Shown in pieces: positions 22,748 through 38,660 of a stretch of DNA of 64,000 bases (within the stretch, counting starts at the first letter, position 1; the number at the start of each line of letters is the position of its first letter). Below the pieces are notes generated by a model, which saw only the letters and a program-made list of their open reading frames with translations, searched no databases and was not told the origin of the DNA. Source of the stretch: Rutidosis leptorrhynchoides. Its lineage: Eukaryota > Streptophyta > Magnoliopsida > Asterales > Asteraceae. Both the position numbers and the translations under genes were made by a program. The stretch lies in contig NC_092336.1 of the NCBI RefSeq assembly GCF_046630445.1, forward strand, positions 208,291,001-208,355,000, in the 5' to 3' direction.

Positions 22748-24975
22748 TGTAAGTAACTAGAGGGGGGGTGAATAGTTACTTAATACGTTTTAACACTTTT
22801 TCGATTGATCACCAAATTCGATTTAACTTTGATCAACCAACTCAACTCAAACTTGATGTGTGTAGTGTATATGTTCAAAATGATAAATGATGTAATGTAA
22901 AGAACATAGACACAAGGATTTATAATGGTTCGGGTGGATGTTACCTAATCCACCTTAATCCACTCCTCATCGGGATTTGTTGCTTCACTAAGCACTTTTC
23001 TCCAAACCCGGTGGAGATCCGATTTACAAGTCTTCAACTTCTTTGGTAGACAACAAACCTAATCTTTCTATCCCTTTGAAAGATCAACTCCAACCTAGAT
23101 CAACTTGTCTTCACCTTGGACAAGTATTAATCTCCAAATAAGATTAATCAACTTCCTAAGTCCCTTTAAGGAAGTAGATCACTAAGCTAGCCTATGCTTC
23201 TACTAATTGAAGTTACAAGACTTATACACTTTGCAATGATGATCCTAACACAATACTAGGACATACATTACATTTGAGTAGTAATTGATGCACTTGTGAT
23301 CACTGGAAATAAGCCTTTGAAATATGCAAGAGGGTCTACCTCAAATGCTCTTAAATGTTTGCCTTTTATAGTGAGATTCAAAAAGTAGCAGTTGACACAC
23401 GGTTGCCATCACGGTCGACCGTGGTGCGACCGTGCGTGCTCCAGTCCAAATTTGGTATCCGTTGTATAGCCGTTTGACTCAAATTTGAACACTACATTTT
23501 GGCACCTTTACTCCTTCTAGCACCTGTAAAAGAAACCAAACATCCTATACAAGTACTATATGCATTAAGTGTGTGAGATTTGGTCTTAATGCATGAAAGT
23601 GACTAATCATTCTAAAAGTGGTAAACCCAACATTCTTGGAGAAGTGTCTTGATTGATATTTTGGGAAATTTCAGTTTGGTCAAGACTTAGTTAGTCACTT
23701 TAATGCCCTTGGTTCAATTCTAAAGACTAGTCACTATGTCATTAACTTCCTAGTTTCAATTAATCATAAGTCATGTCCTCTTTGAGTTTAATTAGAGATT
23801 AATTGAATGATGTCTCTATAAGATAATCATGAAGTATGTAGAGACATTAAGTTTAAGTTATTCTTAAATAAGCAATCACACTTAGTTACTTAGACTAGAC
23901 CAAATTGACAATTGACTCTAATTTCATTGTGAACCATTTTACATTTAATCTATTGGAGTAGGTTAGTTACTTGAATCCTAACTAATGAGCACATAGCAAA
24001 CATATTAATCAAGTTGACAAGTTTATGAGTATTAAGCATATTGACAAGTAGCAAGTAATACTCACATAGCAAGAGATAGTTATTCTAGGATCAATCATAT
24101 AGATACTTGCACAACTTATAATTCAAGCACTTAATAAGTTTAATTTGCAATATAACATATTGCTTGATTAATGTGTAAGCACACATTAGTGTCCAACACA
24201 TGCACAAGGGAAGAGCAATCTCTAGTTGGGACTTGGTGACCATCCTAAATGTATCTAAGTGTGTTTTAGGATTACAAGTCATTACTAGTTAACCTTGAGA
24301 GCATTGTTCCTCATTTAGCCTTAATTAATCACTAAGTCATTTCTAATAGCAATCATTTTTCTAGTGACATTAGCTTAAGTGTGTTGGTACTTGATGATCA
24401 TACTAAGGATATCTAGATAAGAATTAAGATCACAAGTTGTTGATTAACACTTATGTGTTATGCCTAATCTTAGTTAATTTTTCATTAAGATGTCATTAGG
24501 CGTAATTAATCACAATTAGTGTTTTTATGACCAAAACTCGGTTGAGTATGAAGAAGGCATCTATTCTAAGCATGTTGAGAAAGGTTTCATGAATTATATA
24601 TGTCGGGAACTAGTCAAACTTTATTTGGTCGAAAATGGTAACAGAGAAAACTACGGTCGCACTGCGGTTGACCGTGGTGGCGACCGTGCAACTTGTTTTC
24701 ACAAAACTGTGTTGCAATTCAGTTTGGGGTTTCATAGTTGACTATGCGGTCGACCGTACCTCGACCCTGTGTTTAGCTGAACTTTTGATTTCATTCTTTA
24801 ACCTATGTTTGACTTGGTCGTTTGCAAGATAAAGTATGGAATAGTGACCTTGCATGTTTTATGTTAAGATGTCAGTCATCACTTATGCATATGTGTGGGT
24901 AATCATCAACACATATTATTTGGTTAATCATACTTAAGTTTATCGTTTAGTGCATTAACCCATATTCAACCAACA
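22748..24975 (-). repeat. Element 4 LTR B (5' LTR)
   Basis: 2228 bp, minus strand TGTTGG...TTACA. Nearly identical to LTR A apart from a 109-bp deletion. Palindromic blocks at 23397-23438, 24652-24688 and 24734-24771. The outer edge joins element 3 pol. Confidence 0.93.
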
Positions 24976-28617
<3,642 letters not shown>

Positions 28618-31600
28618 TGAAATGTCCCGTTCTTATTGATTAAAAACGTTCCATATTAATTGAATTCGTTGCGAGGTTTTGACCTCTATATGAGACGTTT
28701 TTCAAAGACTGCACTCATTTTTAAAACAAACCATAACCTTTATTTCATAGATAAAGGTTTTTAAAAAAACTTTACGTAGATTATCAAATACTGATAATCT
28801 AAAATATCATGTTTACACACGACCATTACATAATGGTTTACAATACAAATATGTTACAACAAAATAAGTTTCTTGAATGCAGTTTTTACACAATATCATA
28901 CAAGCATGGACTCCAAATCTCGTCCTTATTTAAGTATGCGACAGCGGAAGCTCTTAATAATCACCTGAGAATAAACATGCTTAAAACGTCAACAAAAATG
29001 TTGGTGAGTTATAGGTTTAACCTATATATATCAAATCATAATAATAGACCACAAGATTTCATATTTCAATACACATCCCATACATAGAGATAAAAATCAT
29101 TCATATGGTGAACACCTGGTAACCGACATTAACAAGATGCATATATAAGAATATCCCCATCATTCCGGGACACCCTTCGGATATGATATAAATTTCGAAG
29201 TACTAAAGCATCCGGTACTTTGGATGGGGTTTGTTAGGCCCAATAGATCTATCTTTAGGATTCGCGTCAATTAGGGTGTCTGTTCCCTAATTCTTAGATT
29301 ACCAGACTTAATAAAAAGGGGCATATTCGATTTCGATAATTCAACCATAGAATGTAGTTTCACGTACTTGTGTCTATTTTGTAAATCATTTATAAAACCT
29401 GCATGTATTCTCATCCCAAAAATATTAGATTTTAAAAGTGGGACTATAACTCACTTTCACAGATTTTTACTTCGTCGGGAAGTAAGACTTGGCCACTGGT
29501 TGATTCACGAACCTATAACAATATATACATATATATCAAAGTATGTTCAAAATATATTTACAACACTTTTAATATATTTTGATGTTTTAAGTTTATTAAG
29601 TCAGCTGTCCTCGTTAGTAACCTACAACTAGTTGTCCACAGTTAGATATACAGAAATAAATTGATAAATATTATCTTGAATCAATCCACGACCCAGTGTA
29701 TACGTATCTCAGTATTGATCACAACTCAAACTATATATATTTTGGAATCAACCTCAACCCTGTATAGCTAACTCCAACATTCACATATAGAGTGTCTATG
29801 GTTGTTCCGAAATATATATAGATGTGTCGACATGATATGTCGAAACATTGTATATGTGTCTATGGTATCTCAATATTACATAATATACAATACAAGTTGA
29901 TTAAGTTATGGTTGGAATAGATTTGTTACCAATTTTCACGTAGCTAAAATGAGAAAAATTATCCAATCTTGTTTTACCCATAACTTCTTCATTTTAAATC
30001 CGTTTTGAGTGAATCAAATTACTATGGTTTCATATTGAACTCTATTTTATAAATCTAAACAGAAAAAGTATAGGTTTATAGTCGGAAAAATAAGTTACAA
30101 GTCGTTTTTGTAAAGGTAGTCATTTTAGTCGAAAGAACGACGTCTAGATGACCATTTTAGAAAACATACTTCCACTTTGAGTTTAACCATAATTTTTGGA
30201 TATAGTTTCATGTTCATAATAAAAATCATTTTCTCAGAATAACAACTTTTAAATCAAAGTTTATCATAGTTTTTAATTAACTAACCCAAAACAGCCCGCG
30301 GTGTTACTACGACGGCGTAAATCCGGTTTTACGGTGTTTTTCGTGTTTCCAGGTTTTAAATCATTAAGTTAGCATATCATATAGATATAGAACATGTGTT
30401 TAGTTGATTTTAAAAGTCAAGTTAGAAGGATTAACTTTTGTTTGCGAACAAGTTTAGAATTAACTAAACTATGTTCTAGTGATTACAAGTTTAAACCTTC
30501 GAATAAGATAGCTTTATATGTATGAATCGAATGATGTTATGAACATCATTACTACCTTAAGTTCCTTGGATAAACCTACTGGAAAAGAGAAAAAATGGAT
30601 CTAGCTTCAACGGATCCTTGGATGGCTCGAAGTTCTTGAAGCAGAATCATGACACGAAAACAAGTTCAAGTAAGATCATCACTTGAAATAAGATTGTTAT
30701 AGTTATAGAAATTGAACCAAAGTTTGAATATGATTATTACCTTGTATTAGAATGATAACCTACTGTAAGAAACAAAGATTTCTTGAGGTTGGATGATCAC
30801 CTTACAAGATTGGAAGTGAGCTAGCAAACTTGAAAGTATTCTTGATTTTATGTAACTAGAACTTGTAAAATATATGAAGAACACTTAGAACTTGAAGATA
30901 GAACTTGAGAGAGATCAATTAGATGAATAAAATTGAAGAATGAAAGTGTTTGTAGGTGTTTTTGGTCGTTGGTGTATGGATTAGATATAAAGGATATGTA
31001 ATTTTGTTTTCATGTAAATAAGTCATGAATGATTACTCATATTTTTGTAATTTTATGAGATATTTCATGCTAGTTGCCAAATGATGGTTCCCACATGTGT
31101 TAGGTGACTCACATGGGCTGCTAAGAGCTGATCATTGGAGTGTATATACCAATAGTACATACATCTAAAAGCTGTGTATTGTACGAGTACGAATACGGGT
31201 GCATACGAGTAGAATTGTTGTTGAAACTGAACGAGGATGTAATTGTAAGCATTTTTGTTAAGTAGAAGTATTTTGATAAGTGTCTTGAAGTCTTTCAAAA
31301 ATGTATGAATACATATTAAAACACTACATGTATATACATTTTAACTGAGTCGTTAAGTCATCGTTAGTCATTACATGTAAATGTTGTTTTGAAACCTTTA
31401 GGTTAACGATCTTGTTGAATGTTGTTAACCCATTGTTTATTATAACAAATGAGATGTTAAATTATTATATTATCATGATATTATGATATATAATATATCT
31501 TAGTATGATGTATATACAGTTAAATGTCGTTACAACGATAATCGTTACATATATGTCTCGTTTCGAAATCATTAAGTTAGTAGTCTTATTTTTACATATG

Positions 31601-32046
31601 TATTTCATTGTTAATACACTTAATAATATATTTACTTATCATTTAACATAATTAACCAAGTGTATCAATATATTAATATGATTCATATGTACCTAGTAAG
31701 ACGTTGTTATAACGATAATCGTTATATATATCGTTTTCGAGTTTCTTAAATTAATAGTCTCATTTTTATGTATATAACTCATTGTTAAAATACCTAATGA
31801 GATACATACTTATAATAAAAACATGTTAACTATATATATAACCATATATATGTCATCGTATAGTTTTTACAAGTTTTAACGTTCGTGAATCACCGGTCAA
31901 CTTGGGTGGTCAATTGTCTATATGAAACATATTTCAATTAATCAAGTCTTAACAAGTTTGATTGCTTAACATGTTGGAAACATTTAATCATGTAAATATC
32001 AATCTCAATTAATATATATAAACATGGAAAAGTTCGGGTCACTACA
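28618..32046 (-). repeat. Element 2A 3' LTR
   Basis: Minus strand begins TGTAGTGACCC at 32046 and ends ATTTCA at 28618. Contains two diverged copies of a block of about 170-180 bp near 31530-31850. Matches 38661-42102. Confidence 0.96.
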
Positions 32047-32083
32047 GTACCTACCCGTTAAATAAATTTCGTCCCGAAATTTT
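32047..32083 (-). promoter_or_regulatory. Element 2A PPT region and hairpin
   Basis: Minus strand: inverted repeat AAATTTCGGGACGAAATTT, then TTAACGGGTAGGTAC against the LTR. The last 15 nt recur at 36813-36827 upstream of gag. Confidence 0.7.
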
Positions 32084-35000
32084 AAGCTGTTGAAGGTGTT
32101 GACGAATCTTCTGGAAATAGATGCGGGTATTTCTTCTTCATCTGATCTTCACGCTCCCAGGTGAACTCGGGTCCTCTACGAGCATTCCATCGAACCTTAA
32201 CAATTGGTATCTTGTTTTGCTTAAGTCTTTTAACCTCACGATCCATTATTTCGACGGGTTCTTCGATGAATTGAAGTTTTTCGTTGATTTGGATTTCATC
32301 TAACGGAATAGTGAGATCTTCTTTAGCAAAACATTTCTTCAAATTCGAGACGTGGAAAGTGTTATGTACAGCCGCGAGTTGTTGAGGTAATTCAAGTCGG
32401 TAAACTACTGGTCCGACACGATCAATAATCTTGAATGGTCCAATATACCTTGGATTTAATTTCCCTCGTTTACCAAATCGAACAACGCCTTTCCAAGGTG
32501 CAACTTTAAGCATGACCATCTCTCCAATTTCAAATTCTATATCTTTTCTTTTAATGTCAGCGTAGCTCTTTTGTCGACTTTGGGCGGTTTTCAAACGTTG
32601 TTGAATTTGGATGATCTTCTCGGTAGTTTCTTGTATAATCTCCGGACCCGTAATCTGTCTATCCCCCACTTCACTCCAACAAATCGGAGACCTACACTTT
32701 CTACCATAAAGTGCTTCAAACAGCGCCATCTCAATGCTTGAATGGTAGCTGTTGTTGTAGGAAAATTCTGCTAACGGTAGATGTCGATCCCAACTATTTC
32801 CGAAATCAATAACACATGCCCGTAGCATGTCTTCAAGCGTTTGTATCGTCCTTTCGCTCTGCCCGTCAGTTTGTGGATGATAGGCAGTACTCATGTCTAG
32901 ACGAGTTCCTAATGCTTGCTGTAATGTCTGCCAGAATCTTGAAATAAATCTGTCATCCCTATCAGAGATAATAGAGATTGGTATTCCATGTCTGGAGACG
33001 ACTTCCTTCAAATACAGTCGTGCTAACTTCTCCATCTTGTCATCTTCTCTTATTGGCAGGAAGTGTGCTGATTTGGTGAGACGATCAACTATTACCTAAA
33101 TAGTATCAAAACCACTTGCAGTCCTTGGCAATTTAGTGATGAAATCCATGGTAATGTTTTCCCATTTCCATTCCGGGATTTCGGGTTGTTGAAGTAGACC
33201 TGATGGTTTCTGATGCTCAGCTTTGACCTTAGAACACGTCAAACATTCTCCTACGTATTTAGCAACATCGGCTTTCATACCCGGCCACCAAAAATGTTTC
33301 TTGAGATCCTTGTACATCTTCCCCGTTCCAGGATGTATTGAGTATCTGGTTTTATGAGCTTCTCTAAGTACCATTTCTCTCATATCTCCAAATTTTGGTA
33401 CCCAAATCCTTTCAGCCCTATACCGGGTTCCGTCTTCCCGAATATTAAGATGTTTCTCCGATCCTTTGGGTATTTCATCCTTTAAATTTCCCTCTTTTAA
33501 AACTCCTTGTTGCGCCTCCTTTATTTGAGTAGCAAGGTTATTATGAATCATTATATTCATAGATTTTACTCGAATGGGTTCTCTGTCCTTCCTGCTCAAG
33601 GCATCGGCTTCAACATTTGCCTTCCCCGGGTGGTAACGAATCTCAAAGTCGTAATCATTCAATAATTCAATCCACCTACGCTGCCTCATATTCAGTTGTT
33701 TCTGATTAAATATGTGTTGAAGACTTTTGTGGTCGGTATATATAATACTTTTGACCCCATATAAGTAGTGTCTCCAAGTCTTTAATGCAAAAACAACCGC
33801 GCCTAATTCCAAATCATGCGTCGTATAATTTTGTTCGTGAATCTTCAATTGTCTAGACGCATAAGCAATCACCTTCATTCGTTGCATTAATACACAACCG
33901 AGACCTTGCTTTGATGCGTCACAATAAATCACAAAATCATCATTCCCTTCAGGCAATGACAATATAGGTGCCGTAGTTAGCTTTTTCTTCAATAACTGAA
34001 ACGCTTTCTCTTGTTCATCATTCCATTCAAATTTCTTCCCTTTATGCGTTAATGCAGTCAAGGGTTTTGCTATTCTGGAAAAGTCTTGGATGAACCTTCT
34101 GTAGTAACCAGCTAGTCCTAAAAACTGGCGTATGTGTTTCGGAGTTTTCGGGGTTTCCCACTTTTCAACAGTTTCTATCTTTGCCGGATCCACCTTAATA
34201 CCTTCTTTGTTCACTATGTGACCGAGGAATTGAACTTCTTCCAACCAAAATGCACACTTTGAAAACTTAGCGTACAATTCTTCCTTCCTCAATACTTCTA
34301 ACACCTTTCTCAAATGTTCACCGTGTTCTTGGTCATTCTTTGAGTAAATAAGTATGTCATCAATGAAAACAATGACAAACTTGTCAAGGTATGGTCCACA
34401 CACTCGGTTCATAAGGTCCATGAACACAGCTGGTGCATTAGTTAAACCAAACGGCATGACCATAAACTCGTAATGACCGTAACGTGTTCTGAAAGCAGTC
34501 TTTAGAATATCATCTTCTTTCACCCGCATTTGATGATACCCGGAACGTAAGTCAATCTTTGAATAAAAAGACGAGCCTTGTAGTTGATCAAATAAGTCGT
34601 CGATTCTCGGTAGTGGGTAGCGGTTCTTGATGGTAAGTTTGTTCAACTCTCGGTAGTCGATACACAACCTGAATGTACCATCTTTCTTCTTGACAAACAA
34701 AACAGGAGCTCCCCACGGTGATGTGCTTGGTCGAATGAAACCACGCTCTAAAAGTTCTTGTAATTGGCTTTGCAGTTCTTTCATCTCGCTGGGTGCGAGT
34801 CTGTAAGGAGCACGAGCTATTGGTGCAGCTCCTGGTACAAGATCTATTTGAAATTCAACGGATCGATGTGGGGGTAATCCCGGTAATTCTTTCGGAAATA
34901 CATCGGGAAATTCTTTTGCAATGGGAACATCATTGATGCTCTTTTCTTCAGTTTGTACTTTCTCGACGTGTGCTAGAACAGCATAGCAACCTTTTCTTAT

Positions 35001-35797
35001 TAGTTTTTGTGCCTTCAAATTACTAATAAGATGTAGCTTCGTGTTGCCCTTTTCTCCGTACACCATTAAGGGTTTTCCTTTTTCTCGTATAATGCGAATT
35101 GCATTTTTGTAACAGACGATCTCTGCTTTCACTTCTTTCAACCAGTCCATACCGATTATCACATCAAAACTCCCTAACTCTACTGGTATCAAATCAATCT
35201 TAAATGTTTCGCTAACCAGTTTAATTTCTCGATTCCGACATATATTATCTGCTAAAATTAATTTACCATTTGCTAATTCGAGTAAAAATTTACTATCCAA
35301 AGGCGTCAATGGACAACTTAATTTAGCACAAAAATCTCTACTCATATAGCTTCTATCCGCACCCGAATCAAATAAAACGTAAGCAGATTTATTGTCAATA
35401 AGAAACGTACCCGTAACAAGCTCCGGGTCTTCCTGTGCCTCTGCCGCATTAATATTGAAAACTCTTCCGCGGCCTTGTCCATTCGTGTTCTCCTGGTTCG
35501 GGCAATTTTTAATAATGTGGCCCGGTTTTCCACATTTATAACAAACTACATTGGCATAACTTGCTCCGACACTACTTGTTCCGCCATTACTCGTTCCGAC
35601 ACCATTTGTTCCTTTCGTTCTATAAATCCCTGGTCCGTAGACCTCACACTTCGCCGCGCTATGACCATTTCTTTTACACTTGTTGCAAAATTTGGTGCAG
35701 AACCCCGAGTGATACTTTTCACACCTTTGGCATAGCTGCTTCTGATTGTTGTTGTTGTTGCAGTTATTATTGTTGTTGGGATGATTGTTGTAGTTGC

Positions 35798-35840
<43 letters not shown>

Positions 35841-36674
35841 GGGCCGTTTGTTGTTGTTGCGATTGATGTTGCGATTGTTGGGATAATTGTTGCGATTATT
35901 GTTGTAATTGCTGTTGTTGTTGTATTGGTGATTCTTATCACCATTTTCCTCCCACTTTCTTTTGACTTGCTTCACATTGGCCTCTTCAGCAGTCTGTTCT
36001 TTAATTCTTTCTTCAATCTGGTTCACTAGTTTGTGAGCCATTCTACATGCCTGCTGTATAGAGGCGGGCTCGTGTGAACTTATATCTTCTTGGATTCTTT
36101 CCGGTAATCCTTTCACAAACGCGTCGATCTTCTCTTCCTCATCTTCGAATGCTCCCGGACACAATAGGCACAATTCTGTGAATCGTCTTTCGTACGTGGT
36201 AATATCAAATCCTTGGGTTCGTAACCCTCTAAGTTCTGTCTTGAGCTTATTGACCTCGGTTCTGGGACGGTACTTCTCGTTCATCAAGTGCTTGAATGCT
36301 GACCACGGTAGTGCGTACGCATCGTCTTGTCCCACTTGCTCTAGATAGGTATTCCACCATGTTAACGCAGAACCTATGAAGGTATGCGTAGCGTACTTCA
36401 CTTTGTCCTCTTCAGTACACTTACTTATGGCAAACACCGATTCAACCTTCTCGGTCCACCGTTTCAATCCGATCGGTCCTTCGGTTCCATCAAATTCCAA
36501 AGGTTTGCAGGCAGTGAATTCTTTGTAGGTGCATCCTACACGATTTCCTGTACTGCTAGATCCAAGGTTATTGTTGGTATGTAGCGCAGCCTGTACTGCG
36601 GCTATGTTTGAAGCTAGAAAAGTACGGAATTCCTCTTCATTCATATTCACGGTGTGTCGAGTAGTCGGTGCCAT
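32082..36674 (-). pseudogene. gag-pol: Element 2A gag-pol with a single nonsense codon
   Basis: One reading frame of 1531 codons from ATG 36674 to the stop at 32082, broken only at codon 1193 (33096-33098), where TGG has become TAG in the integrase core just after its first catalytic Asp. Order: gag domain, Asn-rich linker, two CX2CX4HX4C knuckles (near residues 328-345 and 375-390), protease DSGA (near 436), RT FIDD (near 771), RNase H, integrase HHCC and DDE core, chromodomain-like end. Gag and pol are fused without frameshift, which is the reference for the frame problem in element 1. In-frame ATG at 36710 is upstream of the likelier start. Gag and RT parts still look competent; integrase would be truncated. 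Confidence 0.95.
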
Positions 36675-36805
36675 TTCCTTCAAAATAGTTAAATGGAACA
36701 AGTTAATCATACAGAATATTAAGAGTAGTTAATAGTATTTCGTAGCATAATATGAACTCATTTATAAAAGCTTTTTCTTCATATTAGCGTTTTATAAGTT
36801 TAAAT

Positions 36806-36827
36806 TCGGGTAGTACCTACCCGTTAA
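36806..36827 (-). promoter_or_regulatory. Internal PPT-like hairpin (2A)
   Basis: Contains GTACCTACCCGTTAA (36813-36827), an exact copy of the 3' LTR-adjacent sequence, within the inverted repeat CGGGTA-GTACC-TACCCG. Same place as 9998-10019 in 2B. Confidence 0.5.
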
Positions 36828-37015
36828 GTTCATACTTAGTAGCTAATATACAATTCAACTACTACAATTCTATATGAAAAACTGATTATAATAATATTTC
36901 GCGTTCAAACTTTTACACAATATTTTACAAACTTACAATACCACTTATTTTACATATAGCATGAAATATAGCACACAATAAATTTGATACAATATGGTTG
37001 TGAAGATAATTCTAG
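36828..37015 (-). other. Element 2A spacer between F-box ORF and gag leader
   Basis: AT-rich spacer, together with 36675-36805 about 340 nt between the F-box stop and the gag ATG. No ORF. If gag is made from a spliced RNA its acceptor should lie here. Confidence 0.4.
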
Positions 37016-37699
37016 CTAGTACACAAGTCGTTCAGCAAAGGCAATAAAGACACGTAATTCATACGTCCAGAAACAAGTCATGCATTCTGGTTTTACTAGG
37101 ATTACTTCCCATCCTTGGTCTTATGGAACATAACCGTTATGGCCGTTGATAAGACGGCGTGTTGTAACATCGTCAAAGGGACGAGGGTTACTTAATGTCC
37201 AACAGTCCCGTAACAATCTAAAAACCTCATTTCTTACCCCAATTACCGACTCCGTCACTTGTGGGAACGTTTTGTTTAATAGTTGTAGCCCGATGTTCTT
37301 GTTCTCACTTTGGTGAGAAGCGAACATTACTAATCCGTAAGCATAACATGCTTCTTTATGTTGCATGTTAGCCGCTTTTTCTAAATCACGAAGTCCAATA
37401 TTCGGATATATTGAGTCAAAATAATTTCTTAACCCATTGCGTAAAATAGCATTTGGGTTCCCCGCAATATATGCGTCAAAGTAAACACATCGTAACTTAT
37501 GGATTTCCCAATGTGATATCCCCCATTTTTCGAACGAAAGCCTTTTATAAACCAAGGCATTCTTGGAACGTTCTTCGAATGTCTTACAAACTGATCTCGC
37601 CTTAAATAGTTGTGCCGAAGAATTCTGACCGACTCTAGACAAGATTTCATCAATCATGTCTCCGGGTAGGTCTCTTAAAATATTGGGTTGTCTATCCAT
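37016..37699 (-). pseudogene. F-box-like protein of element 2A, premature TAA
   Basis: Same frame and length as the intact 2B copy, but a CAA codon has become TAA after residue 192, removing the last 35 residues. The F-box-like motif (about 9-54) and the Sel1-like helical part remain, with five replacements relative to 2B. The stop downstream at 37016-37018 is conserved. A truncated protein that keeps the F-box could still be made. Confidence 0.72.
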
Positions 37700-37836
37700 T
37701 TTGTATTTTTACACTGTAAAATAGACAAGAGTTAGATTCATAAAAAAAATAATTATTAATACAAGCAATTTTTACATATATCATAAAGCATAAGCACACT
37801 ATATTACATATATTACACCACACGAATACAACTATC

Positions 37837-38451
37837 TTATTCCGACTCGCTTGTTTCTTCTTCTTCGGTTTTGGTTCGTTTTGCCAAGTTTCTAGGGATA
37901 TATGATGTTCCCCTAATACGAGCCGTCGTGATCCACATTGGTTTAGAAAAACCTGGTGGTTTAGAGGTTCCCGGGTCATTGTTACAACTTAAGGACTTCG
38001 GGGGTTGACGATACATATAAAGTTCATCGGGGTTGGAATTAGATTTCTCTATTTTTATGCCCTTTCCCTTATTATTTTCTTTTGCCTTTTTAAATTCAGT
38101 TGGGGTAATTTCTATAACATCATCGGAATTCTCGTCGGAATCCGATTCATCGGAGAATTGATAATCCTCCCAATATTTTGCTTCCTTGGCGGAAACACCA
38201 TTGACCATAATTAACCTTGGTCGGTTGGTTGAGGATTTTCTTTTACTTAACCGTTTTATTATTTCCCCCACCGGTTCAATTTCTTCATCCGGTTCCGATT
38301 CTTCTTCCGGTTCCGATTCTTCTTCCGGTTCCGACTCTTCTTCCGGTTCCTCTTCGGGAACTTGTGAATCAGTCCACGAATCATTCCAATTTACATTTGA
38401 CTCTTCATTATTATTAGGTGAGTCAATGGGACTTGTTCTAGAGGTAGACAT
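37837..38451 (-). CDS. Acidic Glu/Ser-rich ORF upstream of gag in element 2A
   Basis: 204 aa, the same length as the 2B copy, with four or five replacements and several silent changes. EEESEPEE repeats near residues 30-60, SDESDSDENSDD near 100-112, and a basic-acidic tail. First ORF on the element RNA. No recognised family. Confidence 0.6.
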   Translation of the reverse strand: MSTSRTSPIDSPNNNEESNVNWNDSWTDSQVPEEEPEEESEPEEESEPEEESEPDEEIEPVGEIIKRLSKRKSSTNRPRLIMVNGVSAKEAKYWEDYQFSDESDSDENSDDVIEITPTEFKKAKENNKGKGIKIEKSNSNPDELYMYRQPPKSLSCNNDPGTSKPPGFSKPMWITTARIRGTSYIPRNLAKRTKTEEEETSESE

Positions 38452-38646
38452 CTATCACATAATATCAAACGCGTTAAGAGATTAATATATCACATAATAT
38501 TCACATGTTAAAAATATATAGTTTCCAACAAAATTTGTTAAGCAATCATTTTTCAAGTAAACACGGTCGAAGTCCAGACTCACTAATGCATCCTAACAAA
38601 CTCGATAAGACACACTAATGCAAAATTCTGGTTCTCTAAGACCAAC

Positions 38647-38658
38647 GCTCGGATACCA
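38647..38658 (-). other. Primer binding site of element 2A (iMet variant)
   Basis: TGGTATCCGAGC on the minus strand, same one-base variant as in 2B. Confidence 0.8.
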
Positions 38659-38660
38659 AC

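Noticed and set aside
35720-36029. Plus-strand Val/Cys-rich ORFs opposite element 2A gag
   Set aside because: Shadows of the Asn-codon-rich linker of gag on the other strand.
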